In this document: piece by piece, positions 7,899 to 14,403 of the stretch
Layout of the letters: each line of letters starts with the position of its first letter
How positions within the stretch are numbered: the first letter of the stretch is position 1
From: an uncultured Parabacteroides sp.
Lineage (GTDB): Bacteria > Bacteroidota > Bacteroidia > Bacteroidales > Tannerellaceae
Direction: 5' to 3'
DNA length: 29,202 nucleotides
NCBI GenBank assembly: GCA_900770835.1
Contig: CAAGLQ010000082.1
Location: 1-29,202, forward strand
Position numbers and translations under genes: made by a program
Notes under the pieces: model-generated
The model's database searches: none
The model's input: only the letters and a program-made list of their open reading frames with translations
What the model was told of the DNA's origin: nothing

Positions 7899-9305
7899 TT
7901 ACTTTGTTCCGTAAGCACCAAACTGCGGTTGCACGGCGGGAGAGGTGAACGACTGTCCCTTCACCGTTAAGCCTCCGGCGAAGTAGGGTGTCAAGTCGCT
8001 GCCGCTGTAAGCACCGGTCAAGGCGGCTGATCCAGCCTTCAAGTGGAAATCCCATGCCTCATCCAGCACGTAGTTGGTCAAGGCAACCGCATTGATGTCG
8101 AAGTTGACAAATGAGGGATCTTTCGCATCGCTCTCTGTGGCGATCACACTGTGTGCGTCCACTACACCTGTGTTGTAATACTTGTGATCGTAGTTGTAAC
8201 CCTCCCAAGCGTAGGCCACACCGCTCTCCTCTTCGAAAACGATCTCGCTGCGCTGGCTACCGGATACATAATAGTTATAGTCGATCACGGATGCGCTGCT
8301 GTAGCCTGCCTCGGGATCATCCGGCTGGCTGAATTTCGGGGTCATCGCACGGAACTTGCAGTTGACCATCATGTTGTTGATCACGTTCACTAAAGCGTTC
8401 TTCTCCACATAGACGCAGCCACCCTTCTCGCCATCACGTCGCCAACCGGCGTTGATGATGGTGTTGTTGTAGGCGTTGATCTTGGCCATGCCGCGTGTCT
8501 CGCTCTGTCCGGAGCTGGAGAGCTTGAGGCCGTTGGTGTTGGGGCTGAACATGAGGTTGCCCGCTACATCGACTACGCAACCTGCCTTCACGTTGACTGC
8601 CTCGGCACCGTCATATCCATTGGCGGCAAAGATGTTGTTGGCGATGATGGCCTGTCCACCCATCAGGTAGATACCGTCAGACCAACCGTTGCGCAAGATA
8701 GAGTTGGTCACTACATAACGTCCGTCGATGTTGTTGGTCGTGATCTGCGGATAGGCATCGTCACCTGCGGTATAGACACCTTGGGTAGCTGCGGGAGAAC
8801 CTTCTACCACCTGTCCACCGGTATATTCTATCACAGCATGGTCGATCAACAGCTCCTCGCAAGTGGCGGAGGCTACGATACCACCCCACAGCCCAGCGAA
8901 AGTGTTGGCCTCCGTGCGGCTACTCTCGGCTACACTGAAGAGCACCGGTTGTTCGGCGGTACCTTGGCAATAGAGGTTGCCATCCACCGTGAACTCAATG
9001 GGCACATGGTTGGCACCTACGCCCTGCTCATCAAAGATGATTTGTACGCCCTCCTCGATGGTGAGGCTCTTGCCACCAGGCACTACTAAATGTCCTTTCA
9101 CCTGGATTGTGCTACCCTTGGTCCAGATACCCTCAACCTCGCCAGATACTTCGCTGACGGTGGGTTGCTCGGGCTCCTCGGGTGTAGCTGGTTGCTCATT
9201 GCCGGGTTGCTCCGGTACTACGTTATTTACGGGATCGTCATCTCCACAAGCGGAGAGGGTGAGTGCCATTAGTGCGGCACTCGCTACATACTGATTCAGT
9301 TTCAT
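7899..9305 (-). CDS. Surface lipoprotein with right-handed beta-helix domain
   Basis: 468 residues. The signal peptide ends at lipobox TLSAC (C20), followed by GDDDP. This acidic stretch right after the cysteine resembles the Bacteroidetes lipoprotein export signal for the outer face of the outer membrane. A Pro/Glu/Gln-rich linker spans residues 25-50. The remainder has repeated short strand-turn units (VVPGGKSLTIEEGVQIIF, VDGNLYCQGT, LLIDHAVIEYTGG, VVTNSILRNGWSDGI, AIIANNIFAANGYDG) typical of parallel beta-helix proteins. I see no catalytic residues I can assign to a lyase or hydrolase. It sits 34 nt after the TonB-receptor gene in the position where SusD would be in a polysaccharide locus, so it may be the receptor's surface partner. 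Confidence 0.82.
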   Translation of the reverse strand: MKLNQYVASAALMALTLSACGDDDPVNNVVPEQPGNEQPATPEEPEQPTVSEVSGEVEGIWTKGSTIQVKGHLVVPGGKSLTIEEGVQIIFDEQGVGANHVPIEFTVDGNLYCQGTAEQPVLFSVAESSRTEANTFAGLWGGIVASATCEELLIDHAVIEYTGGQVVEGSPAATQGVYTAGDDAYPQITTNNIDGRYVVTNSILRNGWSDGIYLMGGQAIIANNIFAANGYDGAEAVNVKAGCVVDVAGNLMFSPNTNGLKLSSSGQSETRGMAKINAYNNTIINAGWRRDGEKGGCVYVEKNALVNVINNMMVNCKFRAMTPKFSQPDDPEAGYSSASVIDYNYYVSGSQRSEIVFEEESGVAYAWEGYNYDHKYYNTGVVDAHSVIATESDAKDPSFVNFDINAVALTNYVLDEAWDFHLKAGSAALTGAYSGSDLTPYFAGGLTVKGQSFTSPAVQPQFGAYGTK

Positions 9306-9339
9306 ATTGTTCTGTATTTTATTAAATGATTGTTTTTGC

Positions 9340-12003
9340 TTATAGTTTATAGCGCACGCCGATCAGAAGCGATTGGCCGTGCCAGGATTTACGCTCGATC
9401 ACGTTGCCGCTGTCCGTACGAGGAGAATCTACCGCATCGGTATGCGGCCCCTGTTGGATGTAGCGCAGCAGCGGTGTGTTGAGCAGGTTGGCTGCTTTGG
9501 CAAAAAGGCTGAAGCCCCCTTTGAAACTCTTCTCCACAGAGGCATCGAGCTGGGTGTAGCCTGCCTCCCAGATGTCATCATCATACCAGTTGGAGATGTC
9601 GCTCAGTCGCTTGCCGGTGTAGGAGAGGGAGAGCTGTCCCTCCCAGCCTAAGCGAACCTGCTTGAAGAGCAACGAGAGGTTTGCCACATGGGCGGCCTGT
9701 CCGAAGAGGGGGCGTGATTGCTCTCGGCTTTTCACGTCCGATCCCTCCATGATGCGTTTGTCGGTAGTCACACGGGAGTGGGTGTAGGTATAGTTGGCCT
9801 TCACGCCAAACCAGTTGAAATACTTCATCACATCCACTTCCGCACCCAAGTTGCGGGCATCACCGAAGTTCATCGGTTGATAATAGGTGTCTTGCCCCTC
9901 GTTGATCAAGCCATACTCGATCGGGTTTTGCAACCTTTTGTAGAAGAGGCCAACCATAAATTGCTCGGAGGATTTCGGGAAAAACTCATAGCGCAGGTCG
10001 ATGTTATCGGCCACGGTGTGCTTTAAGTCGGGGTTACCCTTCTCCTTGTAATCTTCGTTGAGGATGCTGTAGGGCACGATCTCGAAGAAGCTGGGGCGGT
10101 TGATGGCCCGGGCGTAGGAGAAGCGCAGGTTGGCATTGGTGTGCGGCTGCCATTTGGCATGGAAGCTGGGCAGCCAGTCGGTGTAGCGTTGCTCACCCTC
10201 TGGATCCACGTCGCGAGGGAATTTCAGCACATAGCCCTGCTTTGTATGCTCCATACGTAGGCCGGCGATCAGTTCCCAACGGCCTCGGGTGAACTTCACC
10301 ATGCCGTAGGCAGCACCGATCTGCTCCGTGGCATCGTAGTTGAGCGGATCACCAATATTGCCATAGGGACGAGGTGTCAGTTGGATCTCGTCGAAGTTCT
10401 CCCAGTCTTGATGCAGGTATTGCGGTTGCATCGTCCCCGTAGCGGAGTTGAAGGTGTATTCGTTAAAGAAACTGTCACGTCGCTTGTCTCGGAAGAGCCC
10501 ACCCATGGAGAGGTCGAAGCGCCCCACGATAGGTTTCAAGGTATATTGCAGGTCGAGATATCCCGCCTTATCTTTATCAGAGTTGTGCTCCCAACGACGG
10601 ATGGCCGCCCCAGAGGAGGCAACGTGTGTACCAATCAAATAGATCTCGGCGTTATCCGGCGTCTCACTGAAGGCTTTCGAGAGCACGGCGGACCATTTCA
10701 ATTTCAGCGCGTTGTCGGGCAAGAAAAGGTGTTCACCTTTCAAGGTAGAGTTGACGATGTACTGGCGGTTCCAGCGCATACGCACCGCCCGTTCCTTCTC
10801 GTCCTCGCCATCGCGCACTTCCGCCTCTCGCATGTCCATATAGCCGTTATACCAGGTCAGCTTGTGCTGAGGATTCAGGCTGTAATCCAACTTTACGTGC
10901 GCACCCATGCGGGTCTGTTGCGTGGAATAGTTACGTTGTTCGATGCCGTTGTTGGTCGTGCCCGGTTGGTAATAGAGGTTGCTCTCCTTGCCTCGATAGG
11001 TGTTGAGGAAGCTACCTGCGACCATCACGCCTAAGCGATCCCGGAAGAAACGGTCGCCGTAAGAGAGGCCTGCTGTCAGGTCAGGCAGCGGCTTGCTCCA
11101 CTTCATGTGCAGGTTGTCGTTGGTAAAGTCTGCCTCCGTTACCTTATAATCCGCGGGTTTGCCCATGGCCTCGTAGGGGGATTGCTTCACGATGGCTCCC
11201 TTGTTGAACGATTGGAAATCGCGGTCGAGATACATGGCGTTGTAGCCGGTGGAGAGGGTGGCTGTCAGCTGTCGCTCGGTGGGTGCATCCTTCATAATCA
11301 GGTTGACCGCTCCACCGATGCCGTCACCCTCTTGATCGGCTGTCAGTGACTTGGTCACCTCCAAGCGATCCAGCATTTCAGAGGGGAAGATGTCGAGGGG
11401 CACAAAACGGTTCTTGTTGTCCGGACTGGGAATCTTTACCCCGTTAATAAGGGTGTAATTATACCGTTTATCCATACCGCGGAGGATGGCGTATTGTCCC
11501 TCGCCACTGCTGTTGCGCTCCACGGTCACACCCGACATACGCTGGATAACATTGGCTACCGTAATATCTGGCGAGAGTTCGATCGCTTTGGCGCTCATCA
11601 CGTTCACCACGTTCATCGCCTGTCGTTCGATCCCTCGTGCGCCTGCCTCCGTGCGTCCGGGGTTGGAGGCGATCACTGTCACCTCTTCCAAACCTAAAGC
11701 TGCACTTTCTAAAGCAAATAAGATGGGCTCCTCCACATCTGCGTTGACCTCCAGCTCGATGGGCTGGTAGCTGATGTAGGAGCAGACCAACGTGACCCGC
11801 TGGTTAGCGGGTAGATTCTTTAAAATGAACGTGCCATCCAGTCCTGTGGTCGTACCGATGGCCGGTTGATTTTTTACATAAATAGTAGCGCCCATCAGCT
11901 CTTCGCCTGTCTGTGCGTCTTTGACCAAACCCTTCACTACTGCCGCTTGAAGGGAAAAAGCCATGCAACTCAGCGTTGCCCACCATAGTGCTTTACTCTT
12001 CAT
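9340..12003 (-). CDS. TonB-dependent outer-membrane receptor (no SusD partner)
   Basis: 887 residues from the ATG at 12003 (MKSKALWWATLSCMAFSLQA, a signal peptide). An upstream in-frame ATG at 12135 would add 44 residues and run through the putative regulatory repeats. Order: signal peptide 1-20; carboxypeptidase-regulatory-like beta-sandwich about 22-104 (VKGLVKDAQTGEELMGATIYV); TonB-box-like EEVTVIAS 106-113; plug about 130-237 with VIQRMSGVTVERN, ILRGMDKRYNYTLING and EMLDRLEVTKSLTAD...GIGGAVNL; then the beta-barrel to the end. The plug wording resembles the Xanthomonas/Caulobacter-type TonB receptors more than classical SusC. Ligand unknown; the downstream phosphatase suggests a phosphate-containing compound. 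Confidence 0.92.
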   Translation of the reverse strand: MKSKALWWATLSCMAFSLQAAVVKGLVKDAQTGEELMGATIYVKNQPAIGTTTGLDGTFILKNLPANQRVTLVCSYISYQPIELEVNADVEEPILFALESAALGLEEVTVIASNPGRTEAGARGIERQAMNVVNVMSAKAIELSPDITVANVIQRMSGVTVERNSSGEGQYAILRGMDKRYNYTLINGVKIPSPDNKNRFVPLDIFPSEMLDRLEVTKSLTADQEGDGIGGAVNLIMKDAPTERQLTATLSTGYNAMYLDRDFQSFNKGAIVKQSPYEAMGKPADYKVTEADFTNDNLHMKWSKPLPDLTAGLSYGDRFFRDRLGVMVAGSFLNTYRGKESNLYYQPGTTNNGIEQRNYSTQQTRMGAHVKLDYSLNPQHKLTWYNGYMDMREAEVRDGEDEKERAVRMRWNRQYIVNSTLKGEHLFLPDNALKLKWSAVLSKAFSETPDNAEIYLIGTHVASSGAAIRRWEHNSDKDKAGYLDLQYTLKPIVGRFDLSMGGLFRDKRRDSFFNEYTFNSATGTMQPQYLHQDWENFDEIQLTPRPYGNIGDPLNYDATEQIGAAYGMVKFTRGRWELIAGLRMEHTKQGYVLKFPRDVDPEGEQRYTDWLPSFHAKWQPHTNANLRFSYARAINRPSFFEIVPYSILNEDYKEKGNPDLKHTVADNIDLRYEFFPKSSEQFMVGLFYKRLQNPIEYGLINEGQDTYYQPMNFGDARNLGAEVDVMKYFNWFGVKANYTYTHSRVTTDKRIMEGSDVKSREQSRPLFGQAAHVANLSLLFKQVRLGWEGQLSLSYTGKRLSDISNWYDDDIWEAGYTQLDASVEKSFKGGFSLFAKAANLLNTPLLRYIQQGPHTDAVDSPRTDSGNVIERKSWHGQSLLIGVRYKL

Positions 12004-12023
12004 TGTTCCTTTTTGTTTTCGCC

Positions 12024-12031
12024 GCGAAATA
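12024..12031 (-). promoter_or_regulatory. Possible promoter of the TonB receptor operon
   Basis: Minus-strand TATTTCGC is a weak match to the -7 element, but a TTTTG at 12050-12054 lies about 18 nt upstream, close to the expected -33 spacing. The Pho-box-like repeats lie just upstream of that. Confidence 0.3.
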
Positions 12032-12059
12032 AGACACGCCGCATGACAGCAAAACTGCA

Positions 12060-12081
12060 AATCGGTTACAATTCGGTTACA
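12060..12081 (-). promoter_or_regulatory. Pho-box-like tandem direct repeat upstream of TonB receptor operon
   Basis: Read on the minus strand, TGTAACCGAAT (12081-12071) is followed directly by TGTAACCGATT (12070-12060). The nine bases TGTAACCGA are identical and the period is 11 bp, one helical turn. PhoB boxes in other bacteria are also direct repeats with 11-bp period (CTGTCAT-type units). The link to PhoB is inference from the spacing and from the phosphatase in the operon. Confidence 0.5.
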
Positions 12082-12187
12082 TGAGATGTAGTGAGCATAG
12101 AAAAACGCCGCGGATGTTCCCCACATTTCCCTCAAAGATTGCCCAGCAAAACTTGGTGATGCCGGTACACAAACTTAGAGGATCCCC

Positions 12188-12335
12188 GACATAAACTTAT
12201 CCCAGTGCCGAGGGAAATTCAAATCCATGACTTGGATTATATAGTTCAAGACTTGGATTGTATAATCCAAGCTTTGGATTACAAAATCCAAGGCATGAAT
12301 TGAAGTTTATGAGGCGCATTCGATAAGTTTATGTC
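12188..12335. repeat. Intergenic element with 14-bp terminal inverted repeats
   Basis: GACATAAACTTATC at 12188-12201 is the exact reverse complement of GATAAGTTTATGTC at 12322-12335. Inside, the left shoulder (12215-12230) and right shoulder (12292-12308) are also imperfect reverse complements, and the core holds three tandem palindromes. Extra copies of the AAACTTA core lie just outside at 12171-12177 and, inverted, near 12346-12352. No coding potential. It fills much of the 493-nt gap between the TonB receptor and dnaX. Small size and terminal repeats fit a MITE-like or REP-like extragenic element; I do not recognise the family and see no flanking target duplication. Confidence 0.7.
12231..12292. 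repeat. Three tandem palindromes, 20-21 bp period
   Basis: Each unit is CTTGGATT, 4 nt, then AATCCAAG. Unit 1: CTTGGATT 12231-12238 with degenerate right arm AGTTCAAG 12243-12250. Unit 2: 12252-12259 and 12264-12271, a perfect 8-bp stem with GTAT loop. Unit 3: TTTGGATT 12273-12280 and AATCCAAG 12285-12292 with ACAA loop. Hairpins or a tandem protein-binding site are both possible. Confidence 0.8.
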
Positions 12336-12456
12336 CAAGCAGCGGCAAGTTTATCTGCCTACCAAACGAAGTTTTGTTGCCCGGAAACAGGAAGATCTGC
12401 GCCTATTAAAAATAACTTTTCAAGCGTGCTTGCTGGTTTTTGCGTTTGGTTTATGC

Positions 12457-12464
12457 TATCTTTG
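12457..12464 (+). promoter_or_regulatory. -7 element for dnaX
   Basis: TATCTTTG is an exact TAnnTTTG match, 32 nt upstream of the dnaX ATG at 12497. It argues against the earlier in-frame ATG at 12440, which would be upstream of the transcript start. Confidence 0.6.
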
Positions 12465-12496
12465 CTGCCCAAAGCAGCGAACAATCAAGACAGCAA

Positions 12497-14281
12497 ATGG
12501 AGAATTATATCGTATCGGCCAGGAAATATCGTCCTTCCACCTTTCAGAGCGTGGTGGGGCAACGGGCGTTGACCACAACCTTGAAGCATGCGATTGAGCA
12601 CAACAAGTTGGCACATGCCTATCTGTTCTGTGGGCCTCGCGGCGTGGGAAAAACCTCATGTGCCCGCATCTTCGCCAAGACGATCAATTGCTTGCACCTG
12701 ACGGCGGAGGGAGAAGCTTGCAACGAATGTGAGTCTTGCCGTGCTTTCAACGAGCAACGCTCCTATAATATCCATGAGCTGGACGCAGCGAGCAACAACT
12801 CGGTGGATGATATTCGCACGTTGATTGACCAGGTGCGCATCCCCCCTCCCATCGGAAAGTATAAGGTGTTTATCATCGACGAGGTGCACATGCTGACTAC
12901 CGCCGCATTCAATGCTTTCCTGAAGACCTTGGAGGAGCCGCCCCATCATGCGCTCTTCATCTTGGCTACGACGGAGAAGCATAAGGTGCTCCCGACGATC
13001 CTCTCCCGTTGCCAGATCTACGACTTCAATCGCATCAGCATCGCCGACATGGTGGATCACTTGACCTACGTGGCCTCGTGCGAGGGGGTTGAGACAGAAC
13101 CGGAGGCGTTGAACGTGATTGCCCAGAAGGCAGACGGTGGTATGCGCGACGCCCTTTCGATCTTCGATCAGGTGGTGAGCTTCACCAACGGCCATATCAC
13201 CTATCAGGCGGTGATTGACAATCTGAATGTGCTCGACTATGAGTATTATTTCCGTTTGACGGAGGCCATCTTGGGGGACAATGTGCGTGCGGCTCTGTTG
13301 ATCTTGAATGAGATCCTAAGCAAGGGCTTCGACGGGCAGAACTTTATTACGGGTTTGGCCAGCCATTTCCGCGATCTATTGGTGTGCCGAGATGAGGCGA
13401 CCTTGGTGCTTTTCGAGGTGGGTGCCTCTATCCGTGAACGATATAAGGCGATGGCGAAGCAGTGTGCTGACAAGTGGCTGTTCCGGGCGATTGAGCTGGC
13501 GAATGGCTGTGACCTGAACTATAAGGTGAGCCGCAACAAACGACTGCTGTTGGAGTTGACCTTAATTCAACTCTGCCAATTGACACAGGCGGAGGAGAGT
13601 AAAAAAAAAGCGCTGATTGAGCCATTGGCTCCGACTGCTGCCGCACCGACTGCAGCTCCGCAACCCACAACCATCAATGCGCAACCTGCCGCAACCCGTT
13701 CGGTTACCACCTCAGTGCCGCCTACGACATCCATGATGCAGCCATCCGTGGCTCCTGCAGCTACTCCCCGACCGGCGGTCTCCACGCCGACTCCCACTGC
13801 TGCGCCTTCGGAGAAACGTTTCAGCCGCCCTATGGGATTATCGTTGCGGGAGATGAGAGAGGGACCGAAAACATCCACTACGGCGCAATCCGCCCCCTCT
13901 ACTGTTCGTGAGGATTTAGACACGCCTTTCACCGAGGAGAGCCTTCGGACGGCCTGGACACAATTTGCGCAGAGCATCGAGAAGGAGGTACACCTGAAGC
14001 ATACGATGCTCAACTGCGAGCCGAAGTTATTGGATGCGCATCTGTTTGAGGTGGTGGTGCATAATCCTGCCCAACAGGATGAGTTGTTGCAAAAGACGCT
14101 CCCAATTCTCTCTTATATCCGCCGGCAACTACAAAACAGTCATGTACAACTGCGAGTGCGCATCGAGGAGGGAAACCAGAAACAGATCGCCGTTACCTCG
14201 GCGGAGAAGTTTGCCCTTCTGCTAAAAATTAATCCAGCCTTAGGCAAACTGAAAGAGGAGTTCGACCTAAAGCTGGATTAA
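12497..14281 (+). CDS. dnaX: DNA polymerase III subunits gamma/tau
   Basis: Clamp-loader ATPase of the replisome. 594 residues from MENYIVSARKYRPSTF. AAA+ module: Walker A GPRGVGKT 46-53; zinc-module cysteines C65, C75, C78 and C81; Walker B VFIIDEVH 124-131; sensor 1 ATTE 157-160. Helical clamp-loader domain III runs to about residue 365. After this comes KKK (369-371, encoded by nine A), then an Ala/Thr/Pro-rich linker to about residue 455 and a small C-terminal domain expected to contact polymerase. The A-run sits at the domain III/linker boundary, where a gamma-like short form would end. Promoter at 12457. Confidence 0.96.
   Translation: MENYIVSARKYRPSTFQSVVGQRALTTTLKHAIEHNKLAHAYLFCGPRGVGKTSCARIFAKTINCLHLTAEGEACNECESCRAFNEQRSYNIHELDAASNNSVDDIRTLIDQVRIPPPIGKYKVFIIDEVHMLTTAAFNAFLKTLEEPPHHALFILATTEKHKVLPTILSRCQIYDFNRISIADMVDHLTYVASCEGVETEPEALNVIAQKADGGMRDALSIFDQVVSFTNGHITYQAVIDNLNVLDYEYYFRLTEAILGDNVRAALLILNEILSKGFDGQNFITGLASHFRDLLVCRDEATLVLFEVGASIRERYKAMAKQCADKWLFRAIELANGCDLNYKVSRNKRLLLELTLIQLCQLTQAEESKKKALIEPLAPTAAAPTAAPQPTTINAQPAATRSVTTSVPPTTSMMQPSVAPAATPRPAVSTPTPTAAPSEKRFSRPMGLSLREMREGPKTSTTAQSAPSTVREDLDTPFTEESLRTAWTQFAQSIEKEVHLKHTMLNCEPKLLDAHLFEVVVHNPAQQDELLQKTLPILSYIRRQLQNSHVQLRVRIEEGNQKQIAVTSAEKFALLLKINPALGKLKEEFDLKLD
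13591..13631 (+). promoter_or_regulatory. Candidate dnaX slippage/frameshift signal
   Basis: A run of nine A at 13601-13609 occupies codons 369-371. GGAGGA lies just upstream at 13591-13596. Eight nt after the run and its G (13610), GAGCC (13619-13623) and GGCTC (13627-13631) form a 5-bp stem with an ATT loop. A -1 shift (or one extra A in mRNA) gives Ser-Ala-Asp-stop, a 374-residue product. A +1 shift (or one A fewer) gives Arg-stop, 372 residues. Thermus dnaX is known to make gamma by transcriptional slippage on nine A, and E. coli dnaX by -1 frameshifting. Use of this site here is inferred. Confidence 0.6.
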
Positions 14282-14283
14282 AG

Positions 14284-14401
14284 GAATTTTGAATTTTGAG
14301 TTATGAGTTATGAATTATGAGTTCATTCCTTAATCCATAATTCATAATTTGATCAATCCAAAATTCAAAATTCAAAATCCAAAATTCATAATTCATAATT
14401 A
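14284..14401. repeat. Inverted heptad-repeat array A (dnaX/aldA)
   Basis: Left arm 14284-14318: five 7-bp units (GAATTTT twice, GAGTTAT twice, GAATTAT). Right arm in opposite orientation: TTAATCC, ATAATTC, ATAATTT at 14330-14350, a GATCAATCC break, then AAAATTC-type units at 14360-14401 (six in phase). The arms are complementary and can fold into a long AT-rich hairpin. The array starts 2 nt after the dnaX stop and ends 2 nt before the aldA stop, so it fills the whole convergent gap. It may act as a bidirectional terminator or mRNA 3' end. Confidence 0.8.
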
Positions 14402-14403
14402 AA

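Noticed and set aside
10381..11034. 217-codon plus-strand open frame opposite the TonB receptor gene
   Set aside because: Antisense shadow of the barrel region, with no promoter or family pattern.
12331..12597. 88-codon plus-strand ORF overlapping the dnaX start
   Set aside because: It runs through the dnaX promoter and the first codons of dnaX in another frame, and shows no family resemblance.
13591..13596. GGAGGA as an internal ribosome binding site
   Set aside because: No start codon at a useful distance, and Bacteroidetes rarely use Shine-Dalgarno initiation; kept only as a possible part of the dnaX slippage signal.
14284..14401. Heptad arrays considered as CRISPR or ordinary intrinsic terminators
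   Set aside because: Units are 7 bp with no spacers, so not CRISPR. The hairpins lack GC-rich stems with U-tracts, so they are not standard terminators.
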